Positions 1 to 5,814 of a stretch of 8,655 bases of DNA are shown here, one piece after another. A model generated the notes under the pieces. The model was not told the DNA's origin, ran no database searches, and saw only the letters and a list, made by a program, of their open reading frames with translations. Positions within the stretch are counted from its first letter, which is position 1, and each line of letters opens with the position of its first letter. The DNA is from Deltaproteobacteria bacterium. GTDB lineage: Bacteria > Desulfobacterota > Deferrimicrobia > Deferrimicrobiales > Deferrimicrobiaceae. Made by a program: the position numbers and the translations under genes. The DNA lies in assembly GCA_003513855.1 (NCBI GenBank), contig DOTC01000190.1, positions 1,246-9,900 on the forward strand. Reading direction: 5' to 3'.

Positions 1-25
1 GGTTCGAATCCTTCGTGGCCCACCA
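1..25 (+). tRNA. 3' end of a tRNA, probably tRNA-Lys (partial)
   Basis: The window opens inside the T arm. The loop TTCGAAT is at 3-9, preceded by GG at 1-2 and followed by the 3' T-stem strand CCTTC (10-14). The acceptor strand GTGGCCC (15-21), discriminator A (22) and encoded CCA (23-25) follow. The 5' acceptor strand would therefore be GGGCCAC. That strand and a GAAGG T stem resemble bacterial tRNA-Lys, but the anticodon lies outside the window, so the identity is inferred. A terminator follows directly, and an integrase remnant on the other strand reads into this tRNA, marking it as a likely integration site. Confidence 0.85.
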
Positions 26-33
26 ATCTTTTC

Positions 34-67
34 AGGGGGTTAGGCGATTCCGCCTGCCCCCTTTTTT
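34..67 (+). terminator. Intrinsic terminator of the tRNA transcript
   Basis: An outer stem AGGGGG (34-39) with CCCCCT (57-62) and an inner stem AGGCG (42-46) with CGCCT (51-55) enclose the loop ATTC. They are separated by a small TT/G internal loop. The 3' side runs into six T residues (62-67). It sits 8 nt after the tRNA CCA end. The antisense strand of this hairpin is read as codons of the integrase tail. Confidence 0.85.
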
Positions 68-340
68 GTTCCTGGTTACGTATAGCTTGCGGATTTTCTA
101 CCATCGCTGCAAGACGGTTGACAGCTTGCCGGTTCGCTCCGGGAATCAGGTGCCCGTAGGTGTCAACGGTGATTTGGATTGAATGGTGCCCCATCGGATC
201 CTTCACGTAGGCGAGGGATTCGCCGTTTGCGATGAGGAATGAGGCAAAGGAATGACGCAGGTCGTGGAAGCGGAATGCCCGAAGCTTGGCTTTCTTCATT
301 GCCTTGACGAATACCTTCCGGAGGTTCGCTGCGTCTAGGG

Positions 341-610
341 CGGTTCCCCGAGCTCCTCGACGGGATGATCGACCTGGCGGTTGCATCGGGAGGATGCGTG
401 ACGTTCGACCTGAAGGCCAAGGATGAACCCCTGCACATCGCCCTGACGGGGATCTCGAACCTCCTGACCCTCGGAAACTTCGCCCGTGACGCGAAGCGGA
501 TCCCGGAACAGCCGGTCCCCCCGCCCCTGGTGGCGAGGACCCTCCTGGTCCCCGGGTACGCGGAGGAGCGGGAGGTCGGGAAGATCGGAACCTTCATCTG
601 CTTCGCTGAG
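341..610 (+). pseudogene. Radical-SAM (activase-like) protein, internal fragment
   Basis: The plus frame through 341-607 reads FPELLDGMIDLAVASGG, then a VTFDLKAKD segment, a TGISN segment, and TLLVPGYAEEREVGKIG. This order resembles the second half of the barrel of radical-SAM proteins of the glycyl-radical-enzyme activase / AmmeMemoRadiSam-like type. The CxxxCxxC cluster-binding region that should lie upstream is absent, replaced by the integrase remnant. Similarity stops near FICFAED (about 607), before the expected end of the family. An ATG at 365 opens a long frame, but it lies inside the conserved region and is not a true start. The gene is thus broken at both ends. Between 610 and 749 I recognise no further coding similarity in any frame. 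The family assignment is from memory of the motif order and is only moderately sure. Confidence 0.6.
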
Positions 611-675
611 GACAGCACCTCGCCCGGCCGTCGAGACGATATTGCGGAAGGTCGCGCCGGCGTAGCTCCTTCCCC

Positions 676-706
676 TCGACCGCGTGCTCCGGGAATCATC
701 TATGAT
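676..706 (+). promoter_or_regulatory. Candidate sigma-70-type promoter for the metalloprotease
   Basis: A good -10 hexamer TATGAT (701-706) lies in an AT-rich pocket of otherwise GC-rich DNA. A weak -35-like TCGACC (676-681, four of six matches) stands 19 nt upstream, longer than ideal. Transcription from here would leave a leader of roughly 37 nt before the ATG at 750. The position just upstream of the gene supports it; the weak -35 and long spacer argue for caution. Confidence 0.3.
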
Positions 707-749
707 ATAAGAGACCCTGATCCTGGCGAGATCCCTTCCGGAGAGACGA

Positions 750-3347
750 ATGCGAACCGACTCCCGATCTGGCGGAATCCCCCGCATGGTCCTTCTCCTT
801 CTTCTCCTCCTGCTCCTTGGGCCGTCCGCCCGGACCCACGAGGCCTTTCCCGGCCACTCCCCGGTTGTGAAGGCCAAGGGGGAAGATGCGGCAAGGGATC
901 AGAAGGAGGACGGACAGGAGGAGGAGAAGAAGGAGAAGAAGAAAGGGCCGAAACCGTATGCGGAGGTGGTGACGAAGGAGGCGAAAACCCTGGAAGGTCT
1001 CTTCAAGGTTCACCGCGTCGGTCCGAAGGTTTACTACGAGATCCCCCCCGCTCTCCTGGGACGGGAGATGCTCTGGTACACCGAGGTATCCCGGGTGCCC
1101 TCCGGCGTGGGGTTCAGCGGCCTGCCGGTCAACTACCGCGTCGTTCGTTGGGAAAAGCGGGACGACCGGGTCCTGCTCCGGGGTCTTTCCTACGAGAAGA
1201 GGGCAGCCGGGGATCCCGCGCTGGAGGATGCCGTGGAGCGGGCCTCCCTTCCGCCAATCCTCTCCGCCTTCGACGTGGAGGCGTACGGATTGGACAACGC
1301 CGCCGTGATCGACGCCACCAGGCTGCTTACCTCGGACCTCCCCGACTTTTCGGCCCGGGAGATCCTGGGCCGCCTCAAGCTCCCCGCCCCCCCCTCCGTG
1401 GATGCCTCCCGAAGCTACGTGGACGAGGTCAAGGCCTTCCCGGCGAACCTCGAGGTGCGCTCCGTGATCACCTACTCCCTCGAGCCCCCACCCCTTCCCG
1501 GCGCGGGCGGCAAGGAGGAGGCCGGGGCCAAGGTCCCGGGCGGCCTGCGAAGCCTCTCCGTGATGCTCCACTACAGCCTCGCCCTCCTGCCGGACCGGCC
1601 GATGCGCGGACGGTACTTCGATCCCCGCGTGGGCTACTTCGCGCGCTCCTTCGAGGAGTACCGGGCCGAGGAGAACCGGGTGGCCCGGCGCCGCTTCATC
1701 AACCGCTACCGCCTCGAGAAGAAGGATCCGGAGGCGGCCCGGTCGGAGCCGGTGCGTCCGATCGTCTTCCACCTCTCCCGGGAGGTCCCGGAGAAGTGGC
1801 GATCCTCCCTCTGCCGGGGGGTGAGGGACTGGAACGTCGCCTTCGAGGAGGCGGGGTTCCTCGGGGCCATCGCCTGCCGAAACGCCCCGACGCCGGAGGA
1901 GGATCCCTCCTGGGATCCCGAGGACGTCCGCTACTCCGTGATCCGGTGGTCCGCCGAGCCGATCCCCAACGCCTCGGGCCCCCACGTCCACGATCCCCGC
2001 AGCGGGGAGATCCTCTCCTCCCACATCGTCTTCTGGCACGACATCCTCAAGCTGATGGAGGGATGGTACTTCGTGTTGAGCTCCCCCCTCGACCCGCGGG
2101 CGGAGAAAATCCCCCTTCCCGACGAGGTGATGAGCGAGCTGATCCGCTACGTGGCGGCCCACGAGGTGGGGCATGCGCTGGGACTTCGGCACAACCACAA
2201 GGCGAGCTCCGCCTACACCGTTTCCCAGCTCCGGGACCCGGTCTTCACGGCGGAGTACGGCACCGTGGCGTCGATCATGTCCTACGGGCGGTTCAACTAC
2301 GTGGCCCAGCCGGGAGACGGCGTGACCCGGCTCCTGCCGGTGGTGGCCCCCTACGACCGGTTCGCGATCGGGTGGGGATACCTCCCCCTTCCGGAAGCGA
2401 ACTCGCCCTGGGAGGAGATCTCGCTTCTCGACCGGATGGCTGCGCGGCAGATCGAGGAACCGTGGCTCCGGTACGGCGGGGAGGACGGGCCGGCGGGGGT
2501 GGACCCGACCGTGAAGGTGGAGGCGATCGGAAGCGACCCGATCGAATCCACCGCTCTGGGTCTTGCGAACCAGGAACGCGTCCTATCCCGTCTGGTCGCG
2601 GGGACGGAGAAGCTGGGGGAGGACACCACGGTCCTGGAGGAGACGTACGGGCAACTCCTACAGATCCGGCTCCACTGGTTCCGCTCCGTGGCGAAGCTGG
2701 TCGGGGGGGTTGTGGAGACTCGGTATCTCGGGGGGCGGGGGGAGGCTCCCTTCTCCCGGGTACCGCCCGAAGTGCAGGAGAAGGCGGTTGCGTTCCTGCT
2801 CGACCGGGCGTTCCAATCCCCCGGATCGCTGGCCGACCCCGGGATCCTGAACCGGATCCGGTACCTTGGGGCGGTCGACCCGGTGACGGACCTTCAGCGC
2901 TCCCTCCTGCTGGAGCTGGTCAGTCCCGAGCGGTTCCGCCTCCTGCTGGACGGGGAGGCCCTTTCGCGCGGCGCATCCTACTCCGCCGGGAAATTCCTCT
3001 CCGACGTGCAGGCAGGGGTGTGGGAGGAGCTGCGGGCGAAGCGCCCCCGGATCGATCCCTGGCGCCGAACCCTGCAGAGGACCTACCTGGAGCGGATGGG
3101 ACGGATGATCGGCGCGGTCGAGGGCTCCTTCCGGGGGATGGAAAAGCCGGACCTCTCCGGCTCCGGGGACAGCCCCGACATCGCGTCGCTTCGGCGTACC
3201 GATTTCCGGGCCATGGCCCGCGCCTCCCTTGCCTTCCTTGCGTCATCGATCGACGGAGCCCTCGCCCGGACAGAGGACCCGACGACACTTTTCCACCTCA
3301 AGGATTGCCGGAAGGAGATCGCGCTTCTGCTCGACCCACGGAAGTGA
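750..3347 (+). CDS. Secreted zinc metalloprotease, DUF5117/DUF4953 family (M10-like)
   Basis: This 865-aa protein has the layout of the large exported zinc metalloproteases carrying DUF5118/DUF5117 and a DUF4953 catalytic region. Residues 1-12 are basic, followed by a run of nine Leu (15-23) as the export signal core. A Lys/Glu-rich linker (about 42-66) follows, then AEVVTKEAKTLEGLF, the usual start of the folded part. The catalytic site is HEVGHALGLRHN at 471-482, an extended HExxHxxGxRHN zinc site (H471, H475, H481 as ligands, E472 as base). A Met-turn-like SIMSYGRFNY has Met at 510. The total length matches full-length family members, so it looks intact. The start at 750 is preceded by GGAGAG (740-745), 4 nt before the ATG. 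A later ATG at 786 would remove the basic n-region. It likely acts in the periplasm or outside the cell; the substrate is unknown. Two long overlapping frames on this stretch are composition artefacts. Confidence 0.9.
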   Translation: MRTDSRSGGIPRMVLLLLLLLLLGPSARTHEAFPGHSPVVKAKGEDAARDQKEDGQEEEKKEKKKGPKPYAEVVTKEAKTLEGLFKVHRVGPKVYYEIPPALLGREMLWYTEVSRVPSGVGFSGLPVNYRVVRWEKRDDRVLLRGLSYEKRAAGDPALEDAVERASLPPILSAFDVEAYGLDNAAVIDATRLLTSDLPDFSAREILGRLKLPAPPSVDASRSYVDEVKAFPANLEVRSVITYSLEPPPLPGAGGKEEAGAKVPGGLRSLSVMLHYSLALLPDRPMRGRYFDPRVGYFARSFEEYRAEENRVARRRFINRYRLEKKDPEAARSEPVRPIVFHLSREVPEKWRSSLCRGVRDWNVAFEEAGFLGAIACRNAPTPEEDPSWDPEDVRYSVIRWSAEPIPNASGPHVHDPRSGEILSSHIVFWHDILKLMEGWYFVLSSPLDPRAEKIPLPDEVMSELIRYVAAHEVGHALGLRHNHKASSAYTVSQLRDPVFTAEYGTVASIMSYGRFNYVAQPGDGVTRLLPVVAPYDRFAIGWGYLPLPEANSPWEEISLLDRMAARQIEEPWLRYGGEDGPAGVDPTVKVEAIGSDPIESTALGLANQERVLSRLVAGTEKLGEDTTVLEETYGQLLQIRLHWFRSVAKLVGGVVETRYLGGRGEAPFSRVPPEVQEKAVAFLLDRAFQSPGSLADPGILNRIRYLGAVDPVTDLQRSLLLELVSPERFRLLLDGEALSRGASYSAGKFLSDVQAGVWEELRAKRPRIDPWRRTLQRTYLERMGRMIGAVEGSFRGMEKPDLSGSGDSPDIASLRRTDFRAMARASLAFLASSIDGALARTEDPTTLFHLKDCRKEIALLLDPRK

Positions 3348-3378
3348 CTGCCGGATCGCCTCCCCGGGAGGAAACATC

Positions 3379-3480
3379 GTGAGACTGGTACGTTCTGCGG
3401 GAAATGTAAAAACGACCACTCTGAAAGCGTTTTTTAAGGAGGAAATTCCCGGCATTGTAAAATTGCTACCAAAATCATGA
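3379..3480 (+). CDS. Possible 33-aa basic small protein (unrecognised)
   Basis: A GTG at 3379 follows a strong Shine-Dalgarno GGGAGGA (3366-3372) with a 6-nt gap and opens a 33-codon frame ending at TGA 3480. The product would be basic (7 Lys/Arg against 2 Glu), with hydrophobic patches around KAFFKEEIPGIVKLLPK, and no membrane span. It starts 31 nt after the metalloprotease stop and ends 24 nt before an intrinsic terminator, so it would be the last cistron of that transcript. I recognise no family. The stretch is more AT-rich than its neighbours and also holds a short A/T hairpin (AAAAACG 3408-3414 with CGTTTTT 3428-3434). A second SD-like AAGGAGGA (3436-3443) lies inside it, and a structured 3' UTR remains an alternative. 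Confidence 0.4.
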   Translation: MRLVRSAGNVKTTTLKAFFKEEIPGIVKLLPKS

Positions 3481-3504
3481 CAACAAGGACAAGGTCATTT
3501 TTCA

Positions 3505-3535
3505 GGACGGGGCCGAAAGGCTCCGTCCTTTTTTT
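3505..3535 (+). terminator. Strong intrinsic terminator after the metalloprotease / small ORF
   Basis: The stem GGACGGGGCC (3505-3514) pairs with GGCTCCGTCC (3519-3528) over ten pairs including one G-U, closed by a GAAA loop and followed by seven T residues (3529-3535). It is oriented to end plus-strand transcription from the metalloprotease unit. Confidence 0.9.
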
Positions 3536-3599
3536 CCACCGAATCTGTCCCCTATCTGTCACTTACCCGTTGTCATAATTCTGATCAGAAAGGACATTC

Positions 3600-3613
3600 G
3601 TGTGTTTCCACAC
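3600..3613. other. Short perfect hairpin in the 3681 gene leader
   Basis: GTGTG (3600-3604) and CACAC (3609-3613) flank the loop TTTC. It lies in the 145-nt gap between the terminator and the 103-aa gene. A TTGTCA (3570-3575) upstream resembles a -35 box, but the matching -10 position (GACATT, 3593-3598) is poor, so no promoter is called. The hairpin is short and its role is unknown. Confidence 0.35.
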
Positions 3614-3680
3614 CTTGTATCCCGTCGCGGAAGGCGGTCGCGTCCAACCGTTTGCCTGACATGGAACGAGGGGGTGCGTT

Positions 3681-3992
3681 ATGGGAAAGTGGAAAGAGAG
3701 CATGTGCAAAAGGATGCAGACCATCTGCAACTGTTTTTCGGTTGCATCCAGGCAGGCCAGAGAGGCTGAGATCGACGTTCCCTCAAAGAGGAGTTTCCGT
3801 CAGATGTTGGCATCCGAAGAAGGATCGATTGCTCTCCCGCAGCAGGAGAGTACCGGTGTGCGAGAAGTGAAGGCACGCATGGGGATCGGACTGCGGACAT
3901 TCCTGGACTGCATTGACGAGGTCAAACACCAGGCCGAGCAGCTCAAAACCGGTGGCCTCGAAAAAAGGGACTACCGGAAAATGCCCGAGTAG
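3681..3992 (+). CDS. Hypothetical protein, 103 aa
   Basis: I do not recognise this family. The ATG at 3681 follows a purine-rich GAGGGGG (3668-3674) with a 6-nt gap, a usable ribosome binding site. The product is soluble, has no signal peptide or membrane span, and is rich in Lys, Arg, Glu and Gln. Three Cys near the N terminus form C-x6-C-x-C (residues 9, 16, 18), with one more Cys in the C-terminal third. The last 45 residues look mostly helical. The gene stands alone between the terminator at 3505-3535 and a hairpin region before the convergent ompA-like gene. Its base composition is less GC-rich than the flanking genes, and its codon choice looks less biased, so it may be recent or fast-evolving. 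An overlapping plus-strand frame (3652-3870) has a poorer start and no SD of its own. That it is a real gene is likely but not certain. Confidence 0.55.
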   Translation: MGKWKESMCKRMQTICNCFSVASRQAREAEIDVPSKRSFRQMLASEEGSIALPQQESTGVREVKARMGIGLRTFLDCIDEVKHQAEQLKTGGLEKRDYRKMPE

Positions 3993-4089
3993 GGCGGAAG
4001 CACCGGAAGGATTGACGCTGCACTCGATTCGGGGGAAATGAGGCGGGCCTCCGCCGCCAATAGAACTGGTTAGGTTCCCCCTACAAAGC

Positions 4090-4117
4090 GATAAGGGGGA
4101 GTTTCCCCCCCCTTATC
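4090..4117. terminator. Probable bidirectional terminator hairpin between convergent genes
   Basis: GATAAGGGGG (4090-4099) pairs perfectly with CCCCCTTATC (4108-4117) around an 8-nt loop. It lies between the end of the 103-aa gene (3992) and the end of the OmpA-family gene (4187), which converge, so it could serve both strands. Neither side has a clear T tract, which makes this a weaker terminator call. The rest of 3993-4186 holds only a small GGCGG/CCGCC hairpin (4042-4055), an alternative pairing partner at 4076-4082, and a GGTTCG/CGAACC inverted repeat (4120-4125 and 4147-4152); I see no gene in it. Confidence 0.5.
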
Positions 4118-4186
4118 CGGGTTCGTATAGGTTGCGGATCCTGGATCGAACCGTGTCTGTTTCGTCTCCGGTCCGGCCCGGTTCCC

Positions 4187-5149
4187 CTACTTCCTTCGTT
4201 GTGTGTCCGCCTGGACCCCCTCGTTCAGGATGATCACCTCGACCCGCCGGTTCAAGGCCCTGTTGGCCTCCGTATCGTTGCTGACCGCCGGGTATTGTTT
4301 CCCGTACCCAAAGGTGGTGATCCGGGCCGGATCGATCCCGTCCCCCACCAGCCGGTCCTTGACCGAGTCCGCCCGCCTCCGGGAAAGGTCCAGGTTGTAG
4401 GAGTCCGACCCGATGCTGTCCGTATGCCCCTCGATCAGCACGTTCCGTTTGGGGTACTTTTCCAGGAATACGGCAAGCTTCTCCACGTTCCTGTCCGCCT
4501 TCGGGGACAGGTACGCTTTCCCGAAATCGAACAGCACGTCGCCGATGGTCAGCACGATTCCCCGTTCCGTCTGGCGGGCCTTCAGCTCCGACAGTTCCTT
4601 CATGAGCATGTCGGCTTCCGCCTTGGCCTGGGCCGCCTTTTCGGCTTCCGTCCGGGCGGCCAATCGGGCCTCTTCCGCTTCCTTCCTGGCCACCGCAGCC
4701 TTCGCGGACTCCGACTGGGCCACAAGCCTTGCCTGCTCAGCCTCCTGCAGGGCGTTTTTTGCCTCCTGCTCCCGTTTCATGGCGATGATGTTGGCCGTCT
4801 CCGTGTTCAGTTCCGCCATCTCCCTCTCCGCCTTCTTCCCTTCCGCGACGGTCACGGCGATCAGGGCCTTCTTCTCCGCGATGTAGCCCAGATGCTGCAT
4901 CTCCTCCGTATTCCCTGCATCCTCCGCTGCCTGGAGGGCCTTGCCGGCCTCCGCGGTGTTGATCGGCGCGAGGGCTTCGATATCCGGGGCCTTGGCCTGC
5001 GAATACGCTTTGCGGGCCCGCTCCAGCTGGTCCTTGGCCATGATCTCCTTCTGCGAGGGGGCGCACCCTGCGAAGAGGACAACGAACGAGATCAACAAGA
5101 AGAGGATCCCCGATCCTCTCCCCGGGGTCTTCCATGGTAAAAAATTCAT
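4187..5149 (-). CDS. OmpA-family peptidoglycan-binding lipoprotein with DUF4398-like N terminus
   Basis: This 320-aa protein likely sits in the outer membrane by a lipid anchor and holds peptidoglycan. A hydrophobic export signal (about 14-27) ends in a lipobox with Cys29 (LFAGC). Residues about 40-105 resemble DUF4398, and 100-195 form a long Ala/Glu/Lys/Arg-rich coiled coil. The OmpA C-terminal domain (about 198-310) begins with VLFDFGKAYL. It has EGHTDSIGSDSYN followed by LSRRRADSV, then NRRVEVII near the end. D244 and R259 match in spacing the Asp and Arg of E. coli OmpA that bind diaminopimelate, so binding should be retained. The start is preceded by AGGAGGG (5159-5165 on the plus strand), 9 nt from the ATG. 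It is the second gene of an operon, 26 nt after the small DUF4398 lipoprotein. The length is normal for coiled-coil OmpA lipoproteins. Confidence 0.92.
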   Translation of the reverse strand: MNFLPWKTPGRGSGILFLLISFVVLFAGCAPSQKEIMAKDQLERARKAYSQAKAPDIEALAPINTAEAGKALQAAEDAGNTEEMQHLGYIAEKKALIAVTVAEGKKAEREMAELNTETANIIAMKREQEAKNALQEAEQARLVAQSESAKAAVARKEAEEARLAARTEAEKAAQAKAEADMLMKELSELKARQTERGIVLTIGDVLFDFGKAYLSPKADRNVEKLAVFLEKYPKRNVLIEGHTDSIGSDSYNLDLSRRRADSVKDRLVGDGIDPARITTFGYGKQYPAVSNDTEANRALNRRVEVIILNEGVQADTQRRK

Positions 5150-5175
5150 CTTCCCATCCCTCCTTAGAAGAGTGG

Positions 5176-5565
5176 TTATCTGGATTTGCGCTGGATTTCC
5201 TGGCGCAGGACCTCGATGTTTTCCCGCATCTCCTCCGCGGCTTTCCTGTTCTTCTCCGTCGTCGCCTTGGCCCGCGCATACTCCGCGTCGACCGATGCTT
5301 CGTCCGCCAGGCGGGCGGCCGCATCATACTCTTCTCTCAGGAACATCTCCTTGGCCGCGGAGAGTTTTCCCTCGGCAGCCACCAGTTCCACGGGCGCATT
5401 CAGCGAGGCATTGCTTGTCTTTGCCTCGTTGACGGCCTTCTCCCCCTCGGAAACCTTTCCTTTTGCTACGACCTGACTCGTTCCTCCACAACCGGCCGCA
5501 AGCAGCAGGCCCGCGGCGAGCGCGACATTGAGCAAAACCATGATTCTTCTCTTCTCCCCGCCCAT
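5176..5565 (-). CDS. DUF4398-type lipoprotein
   Basis: This 129-aa protein has a lipoprotein signal (basic GEKRR, hydrophobic 9-22, lipobox LLAAGC with Cys26), then a Ser/Gly linker and a helical domain (about 35-129) of the DUF4398 type. The domain is rich in Ala, Glu and Lys and ends in a likely coiled coil. The start ATG at 5565 is preceded by AAGGAG with a 6-nt gap. An internal Met9 is a possible alternative start and would still keep a signal. It is the first gene of a two-gene operon with the OmpA-family lipoprotein, whose residues 45-77 align with residues 41-73 here, so the pair looks paralogous in this region. A structural partnership in the periplasm is likely, but no biochemical role is known for the family. 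Confidence 0.85.
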   Translation of the reverse strand: MGGEKRRIMVLLNVALAAGLLLAAGCGGTSQVVAKGKVSEGEKAVNEAKTSNASLNAPVELVAAEGKLSAAKEMFLREEYDAAARLADEASVDAEYARAKATTEKNRKAAEEMRENIEVLRQEIQRKSR

Positions 5566-5688
5566 TGGATGCTCCTTTCACACGTTCGGAAGATGCTCTG
5601 TCCTAACCCGATTCATGCCTAGCGATATGGATGCCGATTCGGAATCCCCGGATCCCTTCGGTACCGCCTCCTTCCATGGGGCAAGGAT

Positions 5689-5716
5689 ATTATGGCACCC
5701 GTGCTTCAAACTGCAA
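5689..5716 (-). promoter_or_regulatory. Candidate extended -10 promoter for the DUF4398-OmpA operon
   Basis: On the minus strand, CATAAT (plus 5689-5694) is preceded by TG-N (5695-5697), giving an extended -10 element. A weak TTGCAG -35 (5711-5716) lies 16 nt upstream. The predicted leader to the ATG at 5565 is about 115 nt. It lies in the 249-nt divergent gap (5566-5814) shared with the CAP-domain gene. I see no coding sequence or other clear signal in that gap except a GATAAT (5783-5788) that could be a -10 for the rightward gene. Confidence 0.35.
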
Positions 5717-5814
5717 GATGAAAGAGAGTTCGCGGGTTTCCCGTAACCATATTCCGTTAAGGGCTTGAAGGCTTCCTTCCGAGATAATCCGTATCGACAG
5801 GATCGGGGTGGCCG

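Larger units (their letters stand above)
1..350 (-). pseudogene. Tyrosine recombinase (phage-type integrase) C-terminal remnant
   Basis: Reading the minus strand from about 350 down to 1 gives an open frame with the C-terminal catalytic half of a phage-type tyrosine recombinase. The box FHDLRHSFAS carries the catalytic His-x-x-Arg. It is followed by a helix ending MGHHSIQIT with the second His, and then by TVDTYGH, with the nucleophile Tyr. The family normally has about 350-400 residues; only about 110 are present. Recognisable similarity starts near GTALD (about 333-347). Upstream, the minus strand is antisense to a radical-SAM fragment, so the N-terminal DNA-binding part and the first catalytic Arg are missing. 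No stop codon occurs before the left edge: the frame runs through the tRNA as VGHEGFEP, the translation typical of an antisense tRNA. It cannot be an active recombinase as it stands. Loss by deletion after integration at the tRNA is the simplest explanation. Confidence 0.85.

Noticed and set aside
696..2198. Minus-strand frame of 500 codons antisense to the metalloprotease
   Set aside because: Composition is Gly/Val/His/Leu-rich without recognisable motifs, and it lies wholly opposite a well-supported gene. High-GC codon bias explains the openness.
365..3382. Plus-strand frame of 1005 codons overlapping the metalloprotease
   Set aside because: It begins inside the radical-SAM fragment, then becomes a Gly/Arg/Pro-rich, low-complexity translation in the alternate frame of the protease. 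It is open because of high GC and has no domain of its own after about 607.
4120..4152. GGTTCGATCC on the minus strand as a tRNA T arm
   Set aside because: The loop looks tRNA-like, but the flanking bases do not form a T stem or acceptor stem, so no tRNA is present.
4199..5140. Plus-strand frame of 313 codons antisense to the OmpA-family gene
   Set aside because: The minus strand carries a clear lipoprotein signal, coiled coil and OmpA domain. The antisense translation is Arg/Leu/Gly-rich with no motif.
5693..5708. Sigma-54-like TGGCAC element on the plus strand
   Set aside because: The GG is present, but the GC expected after ten bases is TC, so the -12 element is missing; the site overlaps the better extended -10 call on the other strand.
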